A program made the position numbers and the translations under genes. Positions 10,953 through 23,264 of a stretch of 64,000 nt of DNA are shown piece by piece (within the stretch, counting starts at the first letter, position 1; the number at the start of each line of letters is the position of its first letter). Source of the DNA: Zea mays (Eukaryota; Streptophyta; Magnoliopsida; Poales; Poaceae). Under the pieces are notes generated by a model. The model searched no databases. It had not been told where the DNA came from and worked only from the letters and a program-made list of their open reading frames with translations. The DNA lies in assembly GCF_902167145.1 (NCBI RefSeq), contig NC_050104.1, forward strand, positions 10,004,001-10,068,000, given 5' to 3'.

Positions 10953-13578
10953 ATGTCGAGAGAACACGCCAAGAAGGAGATGGAGACCGGCGACAAGCCC
11001 ACTACAAGCCACGGGAAGGCTTCATCGGAAGAGTCACGCAAAAAAGGGAAAGGGAAGGAGAAGAAAGCCTCTTCCCACAAGTCGCATCGGAGTGGCGACA
11101 AGAAAAAGAAGATGAGGAAGGTGGTCTACTACGAGACCGATACTTCATCACCTTCCACCTTCGGCTCCGACGCGCCCTCCGTAACTTCTAAGCGCCATGA
11201 GTGCAAGAAGTTTAGTAAGAACCCCCTACGCTACCCTCGCATTCCAAAACATACGCCCTTACTTTCCGTCCCATTAGGCAAGCCACCAACCTTTGTTGGT
11301 GAAGATTATGCTAGGTGGAGTGATTTAATGCGGTTTCACCTAACCTCACTCCACAAAAGTATATGGGATGTCGTTGAGTTTGGTGTACAGGTACCATCCG
11401 TAGGGGATGAGGATTACGATGAGGACGAGGTGGCCCAAATCGAGCACTTCAACTCCCAAGCCACTACTATACTCCTCGCCTCTCTAAGTCGAGAGGAGTA
11501 TAACAAGGTGTAAGGATTAAAGAGCGCCAAGGAAGTTTGGGACGTGCTCAAGACCGCGCATGAGGGAGATGAACTAACCAAGATCACCAAGCGGGAGACG
11601 ATCGAGGGGGAGCTCGGTCGCTTCCAGCTTCGCAAAGGGGAAGAGCCACAAGACATGTACAACCGGCTCAAAACCTTGGTGAACCAAGTGCGCAACCTCG
11701 GGAGCAAAAAATGGGATGACCACGAGATGGTTAAGGTTATTCTTAGATCACTTATTTTCCTTAACCCTACACAAGTTCAATTAATTCGTGGTAATCCTAG
11801 ATATACACTAATGACTCCCGAAGAAGTAATCAGGAATTTTGTGAGCTTTGAGTATATGATCAAGGGCTCAAAGAAAGTCAATGAGCTAGATGATCCCTCC
11901 ACATCCGAAGCACAACCGGTTGCATTCAAGGCAACAGAGGAGAAGAAGGAGGAGTCTACATCAAGTAGACAACCAATCGACGCCTCAAAGCTCGACAATG
12001 AGGAAATGGCGCTCGTCATCAAGAGCTTCCGCCAAATCCTCAAGCAAAGGAGGGGGAAAGATTACAAGCCCCGCTCCAAGAAGGTTTGCTACAAGTGTGG
12101 TAAGCCCGGTCACTTTATAGCAAAACGTCCTATTTCTAGTGACAGTGACAGGGGCGACGACAAGAAGGGGAGAAGAAAGGAGAAGAAGAAATACTACAAG
12201 AAGAAGGGTGGCGACGCCCATGTATGCCGCGAGTGGGACTCGGCCGAGAGCTCCTCCGACGAGGACGCCGCCAACATCGCCATCAACAAGGGCCTTCTCT
12301 TCCCCAACGTCGGCCACAAGTGCCTCATGGCAAAGGACGGCAAAAAGAATAAGGTTAAATCCAAATCCTCCACTAGATATGAGTCCTCTAGCGATGATAA
12401 TGCTAGTGATGAGGAAGATGATTTGCGTACTCTTTTTGCCAACTTAAACATGCAACAAAAAGAAAAATTAAATGAATTGATAAGTGCTATCCATGAGAAG
12501 GATGATCTCTTGGACTCCCAAGAGGACTTCCTTATTAAAGAAAACAAAAAGCATGTTAAAGTTAAAAATGCTTACGCTCTAGAAGTAGAAAAAATGTGAA
12601 AAACTATCTAATGAGCTAAGCACTTGCCATGAGACTATAGACAACCTTAGAAATGAGAATGCTAATTTGTTAGCTAAGGTTGATTCAAATGTTTGTGATG
12701 TTTCAATTCCAAATCTTAGAAATGATAACGATAATTTGCTTGCTAAGATTGAAGAATTAAACATTACTCTTGCTAGCCTTAGAAATGAAAATGAAAAATT
12801 AATTGCAAAGGTTAAAGAACTAGATGTTTGCAATGTTACAATTTCCGATCTTAGAGATAAAAATGATATATTGCGTGCTAAGATTGTTGAGCTTAATTCT
12901 TGCAAACCCTCTACATCCACCACTGAGCATGTCACTATTTGCACTAGATGTAGAGATGTTGATCTTGATGCTATTCATGATCATATGGTATTAATTAAGC
13001 AACAAAATGATCATATAGCAAATTTAGATGCTAAAATTGCCGAGCATGAACTTGAAAATGAAAAATTTAAATTTGCTCGTAGTATGCTTTATAGTGGGAG
13101 ACACCCTGGCATTAAGGATGGCATTGGCTTCCAAAAGGGGGACAATGTCAAACTTAATGCCCCTCCTAAGAAATTGTCCAATTTTGTTAAGGGCAAGGCT
13201 CCCATGCCTCAGGATAACGAGGGTTACATTTTATACCCTGCCGGTTATCCAGAGAGCAAAATTAGGAGAATTCATTCTAGGAAGCCTCACTCTGGCCCTA
13301 ACCATGCTTTTATGTATAAGAGTGAGGCATCTAGTTCTAGGCAACCAACCCGTGCTAAGTTGCCTAAGAAGAAAACTCCTAGTGCATCAAATGAACATAG
13401 CATTTCATTTAAAACTTTTGATGCATCTTATGTTTTAACTAACAAATCCGGCAAGGTAGTTGCCAAATATGTTGGGGGCAAGCACAAGGGGTCAAAGACT
13501 TGTGTTTGGGTACCCAAAGTTCTTGTGTCTAATGCCAAAGGACCCAAAACCATTTGGGTACCTAAAGTCAAGAACTAA
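10953..13578 (+). pseudogene. Sirevirus element 1 gag, broken by a stop and a frameshift
   Basis: The ATG at 10953 opens a Lys/Ser-rich N-terminus, then the Copia Gag core (PLGKPPTFVGEDYARWSDLM near 11270), a CCHC knuckle (CYKCGKPGHFIAK, last Cys lost, about 12090-12128), a Lys-rich and acidic stretch, and a long Asn/Lys coiled-coil region (12480-13080) typical of Sirevirus Gag. An in-frame TAA at 11511-11513 interrupts the core. One extra A in an A-run just before 12597 then shifts the frame, ending translation at TGA 12597-12599; the continuation runs one base later to TAA at 13576-13578. The particle-forming protein therefore cannot be made intact. Confidence 0.85.
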
Positions 13579-13591
13579 ACATGTTTTGTAG

Positions 13592-16500
13592 GTTTATGCA
13601 TCCGGGGGCTCAAGTTGGGTAATCGACACCGGGTGCACAAACCACATGACAGGGGAGAAAAGGATGTTCTCCTCCTACGAGAAAAACCAAGATCCCCAAC
13701 GAGCTATCACATTCGGGGATGGTAATCAAGGTTTGGTCAAAGGATTGGGTAAAATTGCTATATCTCCTGACCATTCTATTTCCAATGTTTTTCTTGTAGA
13801 TTCACTAGATTACAATTTGCTTTCCGTTTCCCAATTATGTCAAATGGGCTACAACTGTCTATTTACTGATGTAGGTGTCACTGTCTTTAGACGAAGTGAA
13901 GATTCAATAGCATTTAAGGGAGTGTTAGAGGGTCAGCTATACTTGGTAGATTTTGATAGAGCTGAACTCGACACTTGCTTAATTGCTAAGACTAACATGG
14001 GATGGCTCTGGCACCGCCGACTAGCCCATGTTGGGATGAAGAATCTTCATAAGCTTCTAAAGGGAGAGCACATTTTAGGATTAACAAATGTTCATTTTGA
14101 GAAAGACATGGTTTGTAGCGCATGCCAAGCAGGGAAGCAAGTTGGTGCTCATCATACACATAAGAACATCATGACGACTGACAGGCCACTGGAGCTCCTA
14201 CACATGGACCTATTCGGCCCGATAGCTTACATAAGCATCGGCGGGAGTAAGTACTGTCTAGTTATTGTGGATGATTATTCTCACTTCACTTGGGTATTCT
14301 TTTTGCAGGAAAAATCCCATACCCAAGAGACATTAAAGGGATTCTTGAGAAGGGCTCAAAATGAGTTCGGCTTAAGGATCAAGAAAATTAGAAGCGACAA
14401 TGGGACGGAGTTCAAGAACTCACAAATCGAAGGCTTCCTTGAGGAGGAGGGCATCAAGCATGAGTTCTCTTCGCCCTACACTCCACAACAAAATGGTGTA
14501 GTGGAGAGGAAAAATAGAACTCTATTGGACATGGCAAGAACCATGCTTGATGAGTACAAGACTTCGGATCGGTTTTGGGCCGAGGCGGTCAACACCGCCT
14601 GCTACACCATCAACCGGTTATATCTACACCAAATCCTCAAGAAGACATCATACGAACTCCTAACCGGTAAAAAGCCAAATATTTCATATTTTAGAGTCTT
14701 TGGTAGCAAATGCTTTATACTTGTTAAAAGAGGTAGAAAATCTAAATTTGCTCCTAAGACTGTAGAAGGCTTTTTACTAGGATATGATTCAAACACAAGG
14801 GCATATAGAGTCTTTAACAAGTCCTCTGGACAAGTTGAAGTTTCTTGTGACGTTGTGTTTGATGAGACTAACGGCTCTCAAGTAGAGCAAGTTGATCTTG
14901 ATGAGATAGGTGATGAAGAGGCTCCGTGCATCGCGCTAAGGAACATGTCCATTGGGGATGTGTGTCCTAAGGAATCCGAAGAGCCTCCAAATGCACAAGA
15001 TCAACGGTCCTCCTCCACGCAAGCATCTTCACCAACTCAAAATGAGGATGAGGCTCAAGTTGATGAAGGAGAAGATCAAGCAAATGAGCCACCTCAAGAT
15101 GACGGCAATGATCAAGGGGGAGATGCAAATGATCAAGACAAAGAGGATGAAGAACCAAGGCCGCCACACCCAAGAGTCCACCAAGCAATCCAACGAGATC
15201 ACCCTGTCGACACCATCCTCGGCGACATTCATAAGGGGGTAACCACTAGTAGAGGAAGCACTTCAAGATTCGGATTGGGTGGTGGCGATGCAAGAGGAGC
15301 TCAACAACTTCACGAGGAATGAGGTATGGCATTTAGTTCCACGTCCTAATCAAAATGTTGTAGGAACCAAATGGGTGTTCCGCAACAAGCAAGATGAGCA
15401 TGGTGTGGTGACAAGGAACAAAGCCCGACTTGTGGCCAAGGGATACTCCCAAGTCGAAGGTTTGGATTTCGGTGAAACCTATGCACCCGTAGCTAGGCTT
15501 GAGTCAATTCGTATATTATTGGCCTATGCTACTTACCATGGCTTCAAGCTTTATCAAATGGACGTGAAGAGTGCCTTCCTAAATGGACCGATCAAGGAAG
15601 AGGTCTATGTTGAGCAACCTCCCGACTTTAAAGATAGTGAGTATCCTAACCATGTTTACAAACTCTCTAAGGCGCTTTACGGGCTCAAACAAGCCCCAAG
15701 AGCATGGTATGAATGCCTAAGAGATTTTCTTATCACTAATGGCTTCAAAGTTGGAAAGGCCGATCCTACACTCTTTACCAAAACACTTGAAAATGATTTG
15801 TTTGTATGCCAAATTTATGTTGATGATATTATATTTGGGTCTACTAACGAATCTACATGTGAAGAGTTTAGTAGGATCATGACACAAAAATTCGAGATGT
15901 CAATGATGGGGGAGTTGAAGTATTTCTTAGGATTTCAAGTAAAGCAACTCCAAGATTGCACCTTCATTAGCCAAACGAAGTATACTCAAGATATTCTAAG
16001 CAAGTTTGGGATGAAGGATGCCAAACCCATCAAGACACCCATGGGAACCAATGGGCATCTCGACCTCGACACGGAAGGTAAATCCGTCGATCAAAAGGTA
16101 TACCGGTCGATGATAGGTTCTTTACTCTATTTATGTGCATCTCGACCGGATATTATGCTTTCTGTATGCATGTGTGCAAGATTCCAAGCCGACCCTAAGG
16201 AAGCTCACCTTACGGCCGTAAAACGAATCTTGAGATATTTAGTTTATACTCCTAAGTTTGGGCTTTGGTATCCTAGGGGATCCACATTTGATTTAATTGG
16301 TTATTCGGATGCCGATTGGGCGGGGTGTAAAATTAATAGAAAGAGCACATCGGGGACTTGCCAGTTCTTGGGAAGATCCTTGGTGTCTTGGGCTTCAAAG
16401 AAGCAAAATTCCGTAGCTCTTTCTATCGCCGAAGCCGAGTACATTGTCGCAGGCCATTGTTGCGCGCAATTGCTTTGGATGAGGCAAACCCTTAGGGACT

Positions 16501-16772
16501 ATGGTTACAAATTAACCAAAGTTCCTCTTCTATGTGATAATGAGAGTGCAATCCGCATGGCGGATAATCCCGTTGAGCATATCCGCACTAAACACATAGT
16601 CATTCGGTATCATTTCTTAAGGGATCACCAACAAAAGGGAGATATCGAGATTTCATACATTAATACTAAAGATCAATTAACCGATATCTTTACCAAGCCA
16701 CTTGATAAACAAACCTTTAACAAACTTAGGCATGAGCTAAATATTCTTGATTCTAGGAACTTCTTTTGTTGA
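13592..16772 (+). pseudogene. Sirevirus element 1 pol (PR-IN-RT-RH), frameshifted
   Basis: The pol frame opens at 13592, one base out of phase with gag. In order it has protease (SSWVIDTGCTNHMTG), the GAG-pre-integrase His/Cys region (LWHRRLAHVGMKNLHKLLKG), the integrase core (LHMDLFGPIAY, IRSDNGTEFKN, TPQQNGVVERKNRT), reverse transcriptase with YVDD at 15816-15827, and RNase H ([18 protein letters not shown]). Near 15246 roughly 60-65 bp present in the related element at 30990-39864 are missing, shifting the frame: the first open stretch ends at 15322 and RT-RNase H is read from about 15252 in the next frame to 16772. Domain residues are otherwise well preserved, implying fairly recent decay. 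Confidence 0.88.
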
Positions 16773-17551
16773 TTTGCACACATAGCTCATTCATATACCT
16801 TTGATCATGTCTCTTTCATGTGCTATGACTAATATGTTTTCAAGTAAATTTCAAACCAAGTCATAGGTATATTGAAAGGGAATTGGAGTCTTCGGTGAAG
16901 ACAAAGGCTTCCACTCCGTAACTCATCCTTCGCCGTCGCTCCGAGCAACTCTCTGTCGTTGGTATAATCTTCACTCATGTTTTATTTGCCAAAGGGGAGA
17001 AAATAGCTAGGAAAAGGCTCTAATGATTCTGTTTTTAGCGATTTATGCCAAAGGGGGAGAGATCATGAGCCCAAAGCAATAGGACCGCACCACCACCTAA
17101 TTTTAAAAATTTCTCAATTGGTATCTCATTGTGTTCAAAAAGGGGAGAGGAGTAGTATTTTCAAAATAAATATCTTAAAACCCTCTTGAACACTAAGAAG
17201 AGGAATTTATCAAGGGGGAGTTTTGTTTAAGTCAAAGGGAAAGCATTTGAAACAGGGGGAGAAAATTTCAAATCTTGAAAATGCTTCGCAAAATCTTATT
17301 CATTTACCTTTGACTATTTGCAAAAGAACTTTGAAAAGGATTTACAAAAGAATTTGCAAAAACAAAACATGTGGTGCAAGCATGGTCCAAAATGTCAAAA
17401 ATTAAAGAATCAATCCATGCGTATTTTATAAGTATTTATATTGGCTCAATTTCAAGTAACCTTTGCACTCACATTATGCAAACTAGTTTATTTATGCACT
17501 TCTATACTTGCTTTAGTTTGTGTTGGCATCAATCACCAAAAAGGGGGAGAT
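16773..17551 (+). other. Sirevirus 3' non-coding region with repeated polypurine tracts
   Basis: The 780 bp between RNase H and the 3' LTR hold at least six purine runs of the form aaaggggg-aga (near 16992, 17049, 17140, 17213, 17255 and 17540). The last, aaaaagggggagat, abuts the LTR and is the functional plus-strand primer. Clusters of such tracts are a known Sirevirus hallmark. No env-like gene is visible. Confidence 0.8.
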
Positions 17552-18811
17552 TGAAAGGGAATTAGGCTTACACCTATTTCCTAAATGATTTTGGTGGTTG
17601 AATTGCCCAACACAAATAATTGGACTAACTAGTTTGCTCTAGTCTATAAGTTATACAGGTGCCAAAGGTTCACACTTAGCCAATAAAAAGACCAAGAAAT
17701 GGGTTCAACAAAAAGAGCAAGGGATAACCGAAGGCAGCCTTGGTCTGGCGCACCGGACTGTCTGGTGTGCCACCAGACAGTGTCTGGTGCACCACCGGAC
17801 AGTGTCCGGTGCACCAGGGGACTTCAAGCCAAACTTCGCACATTCGGGAATTCTCAGAGGCGCTTCGCTATAATTCACCGGACTGTCCGGTGCTCCAGGG
17901 GAAAGCGACTCTAAACTCGCCAGCTTCAGATTCCCGCTCCACTATAATTCACCGGACATGTCCGGTGTACACCGGACTGTCCGGTGAGCCAGCGGAGCAA
18001 CGACTACTTCGCGCCAACGGTCAACTGCAACGCATTAAATGCGCGCCAGCGCGCGTAGAGGACCAGAGCACGCGCGAGTGGCACACCAGACAGCCAGGCG
18101 AGCCCACACGTTAGAGCTCCAACGGTCGGAACCCAACGGCCTGGTGACATGGCTGGCGCACTGGACAGTGTCCGGTGGCGCACCGGACTGTCCGGTGCGC
18201 CATGCGACAACAGCCTCCACCAAACGGCTAGTTTGGTGGTTGGAGTTATAAATACCCCCAACCACCCCACATTCAAGTCATCCAAGTTTTCCACCTTCCA
18301 ACCACTTACAAGAGCTAGGCATTCAATACAAGACACACCCAAGTGATCAAATCCTCTCCAAATTCCACAAAAGCTTTAGTATTAAGTGAGAGTGATTTGT
18401 TGTGTTCTTTTGAGCTCTTGCGCTTGGATTGCTTCTTTTCTTTCTCATTCTTTCTTGAGATCAAACTCACTTGTAATTGAGGCAAGAGACGCCAATCGTG
18501 TGGTGATCCTTGTGGGAACTTTGTGTTCCAAGTGATTGAGAAGAAAAGCTCACTCGGTCCGAGGGACCGTTTGAGAGAGGGAAAGGGTTGAAAGAGACCC
18601 GGTCTTTGTGACCACCTCAACGAGGAGTAGGTTTGCAAGAACCGAACCTCGGTAAAACAAATCCGCGTGTCACACTCTTTATTCGCTTGCGATTTGTTTT
18701 ACGCCCTCTCTCTCGGACTCGTTTATATTTCTAACGCTAACTCGGCTTATAGTTGTGATTAAGTTTGTAAATTTCAGATTCGCCATATTCACCCCCTCTA
18801 GGCGACTTTCA
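17552..18811 (+). repeat. 3' LTR of Sirevirus element 1
   Basis: It is 1260 bp, the partner of the 5' LTR, with TATA box at about 18245. Outside the palindrome cluster it differs from the 5' copy by scattered single-base changes. Confidence 0.93.
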
Positions 18812-19349
18812 GTTTATGATGGAGAGATATTACAGGAGATTGCCTCCAAATATTTTATTGTAGTCTAATACACACAAGAGATCCCTTGTAAAGGTCTCAT
18901 AGTGAACCCTGCTACACCTCCCTGGAAGAGGTGAAGAGTCCTGCAAACCCAGGCAAGTGGGTACAACAACTTGCGGGTAAAGTTATGCAACCTCTGCAGA
19001 GTGTCTAAAACTGATTAATCAGCCATGCTCAATGCCAAGAGCATTCTTGGGATCCTCAAATATTAGTGTTTCCAAAGACAAAACATCAAGGGTTAGATGC
19101 TCGAAATGGTTTTCAAAAGGTTCAATGTGAGATGTAATGAATGGTTTTCAAAATGGTCATCATGTGACTTGGTGAATGATTCATTGTGGGATGAAAATGT
19201 GTTTTCAATGGTTACTTCATTATAATGGTTTACAGGGGCAGACCTAGGACAAAAGGAGAGTGATGGCACATTTACAACAGCAAGCATCAAAACATCATAA
19301 TGAGGGCATCTAGGTTGGACTGAGCAGGGGACCTCATGGTAAAAATCTA

Positions 19350-19644
19350 AAAAAAACTCGACCTGCGGGGGTAAGACAGCCCCCGGGCATTTTAATAAGA
19401 AGAAGACCTTCTCACGTAGGTCGAGAAAACCCCCGAACCCCTGCCCCACCCATACACAGCGGCATCAAAGCCCATGTGAGAACGACCGCGACCGGGGCTG
19501 AGCCTTAGACCTGTGCTTTAGCGTGGGACAGACGAGGGGATTTTTTTAACCACAGCCTAAAATTCGCTCCCACGGGGAGTCGAACCCAGGACCTGAGGAG
19601 TGCTACTCAGACCACCTAACCAACTCAGCTAGAGACCCTTTCGC
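19350..19644 (-). mobile_element. Au-like SINE, 295 bp, with 15-bp target duplication
   Basis: Read on the minus strand it starts with a tRNA-derived head: an A-box-like TAGCTGAGTTGGTTAGGTGG and a B-box GGGTTCGACTCC. It continues into a unique body and ends in a T-rich tail at 19350. Perfect 15-bp direct repeats, CATGGTAAAAATCTA, flank it at 19335-19349 and 19645-19659. The head matches my memory of grass Au SINEs. RNA polymerase III transcription and LINE-driven insertion are expected. It sits within the old Gypsy LTR. Confidence 0.88.
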
Positions 19645-20091
19645 CATGGTAAAAATCTAGACTATACTATTTGCAATAGATAAATGATTGAGGGCATGTG
19701 CCCTCACTTAGGGCAATGTAGGTCCACCCCTGATGGTTCACCCTGAGACTTGGTGAATGGTTCATTGTGGGATGCAATGAATGTTTATGTTACTGAACTG
19801 TAACAAAGCTTCACTTGACAAATGATTTTCAAAAGGGGATTGGTATGCTTTTCAAGCACAAATAAAACTTGACTAACTAAAAGCGACTGTTCAAGCTAGT
19901 CCACTTTTAACCACAGTGGGATACTTGTTGAGTGCATAAGTGCTCACTCTTGTCTTTTCCACCTCATCATATGTATTTCTTTTTTTCTGATGGAAGAGAA
20001 TAGGTGTCCTGGACCCATTTAGGCCTACGATTAACTAGTCGGCCATGGAGGGTCTACTAGTGGATTAACACACCATATCAGTGTTGGAATA

Positions 20092-20268
20092 AATACTCTA
20101 TTCATTATTAATAAATACCGTGTTTTGATAAAATCCATTGTATGGCATCACTATACATGTGATTCTTGATCCAGTTACATGTATAGTGGACATTAGATTT
20201 TCTCCATAAATTTGAGTGTGACACCTTTATAGGATGTTCACCCTCCTCTAGCCATCTAAATTCTATCA
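20092..20268 (+). repeat. Probable short Copia LTR (about 177 bp)
   Basis: The sequence begins TGTTGGAATAAATAC and ends TTCTATCA. It is followed directly by ttgtattagagctagg, a decayed Met-tRNA primer site, and then by a Copia-like gag frame. The matching 3' LTR was not found in the window. Confidence 0.55.
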
Positions 20269-20327
20269 AGTTGTATTAGAGCTAGGTCACTGTTAATTTA
20301 AGGCATAACAACCTATGGTGAAAAGTA

Positions 20328-22020
20328 TGACTACTAATAATGCTAGCAAACCACCTTACTTTAATGGAACAAATTATGATTGTTGGTAAAAAGGATGTGT
20401 TTGCATTTAAAAGCTATGAGTATAAAAATATGGGGTGTTCTGCATGAACCTTTTGTAGTCCTTGACATGAAGGATTCAACACTATGAGAGGAAGAAAAGT
20501 TGCAATTAAATGATCAAGATCTCAACATAATATATAAAGCTTGGTCTTTGAATCAATCAATGACTTGGAATTTGTACATGAAGTTTGGAAGAGGCTTGAA
20601 TATTCATATGAGGGTACACTATCCATAAAAGAAGCAAAGCAAGATATCTTCGAAGATAAATATGCAAAATTGAAGGTGCAAGAAGATGAAAGTGTACTAG
20701 AGATGTTCCATAGGCTCAATATCATTGTGAATGAGCTAAGAAACTTATGTCACATGGTGAACGATGAGGACTTCTCTCATTGGTTCTTAATATGCTTCCC
20801 TCCAAGATTTGACACTCTAGTCACCATCATTGTGAGAGGCGGACTAAAAGGAGTAACTTCAATTCAAGTACTAGTGATTTGGTCACACAAGAGATATACC
20901 ATCTAGAAAGAGATGAGGATTACAAAGAAGATGATAATAATAATAAAAGTGTGGAATTAAATGCTGCCACATCAGCAAGGAGCAAGAGAAAAAAAGAAAT
21001 AAGCTAGTGAAGATGAAGTCTCAAGCTCAAATGATGATGAAAAATGGCTTATGTGTGCCAATTTGTCAAATTTATGAAGATGAAAGGATATGGATCAAGA
21101 AGAGTACCCTCATGAAAAAGAAGAGAATAAAGAAGGTACAACAAGTGTGGTCACTATGAACATCTTATTGTCTAGTTTCCTTACAATGATGAAGAAAATA
21201 AAGAAAACAATAAGGTCAAAGAAGGTAAGAAGATGGTTTTCAAGGAAAATATGGGCCAAGCCTATTGTGTTGAAAGGAACTTCGATGCATGATCAAGTGA
21301 TAGTGAACATGATTACGATGATAAGATGAATACAAAGAAGAAAGGACTTGTAACCATCGCCACCAACAACAAGCCCTCACTCTTTGACACTCCATCATGC
21401 TTCATGGCCAAGGGCCCTAAGGTACTATTTGAGGAGAGTGATATTGAGGGTAAAAGTGAGGATGGAGAGGATCCATCTAAGGAGAAACTCATTGAGTTCT
21501 TGTAAGAGGCTCATTAATCATTGAACACGATAAATGTGAAATACAAATAATTGCGCAAGAAGTACAAAGTTCTTGAACAAACTTTTGAGGAGCATCTAGC
21601 TAATCATGAGGCTCTTATTGAAACTCATGAGAATATGAAATAAGCTCATTACTCTCTTCTTGGTCAAAAGATGGATCTTACTAAAATAGCAAGCATATGT
21701 GTCACATGCAACATTCTTGCTGATACTATTTGTGCACCTATCATTAGTACTCCCACTAGTAGCACTAAGATTCACCATCTATGAGCAACAATGTCACTAG
21801 TAATACTTCTCTTAAAATTGAAAATGAAACCCTAAAGAAAGTGAGGTAAACAAGCCCACTCATGCCTTAGATAAAAGTGTATGCTAGTGAGAGAGGCCTA
21901 CTAAAGTGATTAGGAAGCCAAAGATTTTCTCTCAACAAAGAGGGATTGTGGTGCATCGCAAGAATCAAAAGACGACCATTGCAAGTCACAAAACTAATAT
22001 GGTGAAGAGCAATGACCGGT
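20328..22020 (+). pseudogene. Copia gag relic following the short LTR
   Basis: The start MTTNNASKPPYFNGTNYDCW (20328 on) is the typical N-terminus of a Copia Gag. The longest open part, 20541-20906, reads EVWKRLEYSYEGTLSIKEAK and KVQEDESVLEMFHRLNIIVN, the retrotransposon Gag core. Several stops and frame changes follow, with a coiled-coil-like Glu/Lys region near 21420-21780. No protease, integrase or reverse transcriptase is recognisable before the sequence changes at about 22030. The element is therefore truncated as well as decayed. Confidence 0.65.
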
Positions 22021-22034
22021 TTTGATTAAAACGC

Positions 22035-22228
22035 AAGCAAGGTGGGAACAATACATTTGTATGAACAAACAGAAGGCAAAATCATATAAGAAAAATAGTT
22101 TGTGATGTAGGACATATAAAAGGTAGAAGAGTCACATTCAAATTTTGAACACGTTCTACGATGTTGTTTGCAAGATGGTACTTGATATAGATTTTCATTT
22201 GGTGGTGGACCATGACATGTTCCTGTAG
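22035..22228 (+). repeat. Direct repeat block A, copy 1
   Basis: About 194 bp from caaggtgggaacaatac to catgttcctgtagttc. It recurs at 22550-22743 with only scattered differences. Confidence 0.85.
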
Positions 22229-22244
22229 TTCGGGCCCACACGTC

Positions 22245-22549
22245 GGTGACCCATCTGCAGAGTAACCGCAGAGGATCTCGTCGCGTGTTAGAACATGAGA
22301 AGACGATAACCATTTCAGAAATCACAGTGACGCAGGAAATACAGTCGAGCCAAGTGAAACGAAATGATTCCATACAACCAACAACCAACCAACCAACTGA
22401 ACATATAGGCATATTAGCCGCTACCGTGCACACGAGACTCTGATAACACAATTGTTAGTTAGTTGCTGTGTCCAAAATCATGACTACTTCTAACTTGATC
22501 AAACGCCTCCACATGCACACGCACACGCACGTACGCTCCCGTGTACACA
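22245..22549 (+). repeat. Direct repeat block B, copy 1
   Basis: About 300 bp starting catctgcagagtaaccgcag and ending ctcccgtgtacac. It recurs at 23984-24288. Copy 1 follows block A directly. Confidence 0.85.
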
Positions 22550-22743
22550 AGCAAGTTGGGAACAATACATTTGTATGAACAAAGGCAAAATCAAAATAAG
22601 AAAAATAGTTTATGTGATGTAGGACATATAAAAGGTAGAAGAGTCACATTCAAATTTTGAACACGTTCTACGATGTTGTTTGCTAGATGGTACTTGATAT
22701 AGATTTTCATTTGGTTGTGGACCATGATATGTTCTTGTTAGTT
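22550..22743 (+). repeat. Direct repeat block A, copy 2
   Basis: Second copy of block A, immediately after block B copy 1, so A-B-A forms a tandem array. The second B copy is displaced about 1.24 kb to the right by the DUF1677/CACTA segment. Confidence 0.85.
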
Positions 22744-23154
22744 CATAGAATCTAATCCGGTAGCAGGGTGAGGTGTCCTCAGCCTGACAGATGATTGACT
22801 TTTATATTATCAGGTATTAAAGGTTTGAAGTTCAAATATTACAGGAACAGGAATCCATGAGTGGAGAAAACTGAAACTTGAAGAAAAAACTGTTAACCAA
22901 GAAAAGTACAAGGTGGGTCGATTTACATGGGAAATTAAGCGTGCTCTTTCTGAGAATTCAGCAAAGGGACAAAGTTTTTTGCATTTCGTGAGGCTCCCCA
23001 TATTCCCACAGCACCATTAGCCCCGCCCACTCTAGCCACCAACCGAAGGCAAAAAAGAAATTAATGCCAGGAAAAGGCCAGCAAACGAGGCTCACACCCA
23101 ACTAACTCTGTCTCAAATCTCTGACCTCAGAACATGCACTAATACCTCACCATC

Positions 23155-23264
23155 AATAAATACCCTCCTCCACCACTGCCCCTCACAACCATAGTAACCT
23201 CCCTACAAATAGCCTCCAGTTCAAGGAATCAAGGCACATAGAAAGCAGTAGCAGCAAGCAAGCA
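23155..23264 (+). promoter_or_regulatory. Probable promoter and 5' leader of the DUF1677 gene fragment
   Basis: A TATA-like ataaatac at 23156 lies about 105 bp upstream of the ATG at 23265, in a C/A-rich leader (caagcaagcaATGG) typical of grass genes. It suggests the fragment kept its native promoter. Confidence 0.4.

Larger units (their letters stand above)
9654..18811 (+). mobile_element. Sirevirus-type Copia element 1, full length but defective
   Basis: The element is 9158 bp with LTRs at 9654-10904 and 17552-18811, both starting TGAAAGGGAATTAGG and ending GGCGACTTTCA. It is flanked by the five-base duplication GTTTA (9649-9653 and 18812-18816). A Met-tRNA primer site follows the 5' LTR. 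Order is gag, protease, integrase, reverse transcriptase, RNase H, the Copia order. A long gag with coiled-coil C-terminus, multiple polypurine runs before the 3' LTR and LTR palindromes mark the Sirevirus lineage. It belongs with the Ji/Opie/Giepum group, but I cannot name the family. Gag and pol are both broken, so it could move only in trans. Confidence 0.93.
7301..20070 (+). mobile_element. Decayed Tekay/Del-like Gypsy 3' LTR, split by later insertions
   Basis: After the polypurine-like tract, LTR sequence begins with a decayed TGTAACACCC-type start (7301-7304 plus 7422 onward, split by a MITE). It continues through a TATA box at 8087 (ctataaaagga) to 9653. It resumes at 18817 after the Sirevirus insertion and continues, interrupted by a SINE, to roughly 20070. 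The phrase around 18990-19050 (gtctaaaactgattaatcagccatgctc) resembles my memory of maize Tekay LTRs. Without insertions the LTR is about 3.2 kb, in the size range of Tekay. The right boundary is approximate. Confidence 0.55.
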
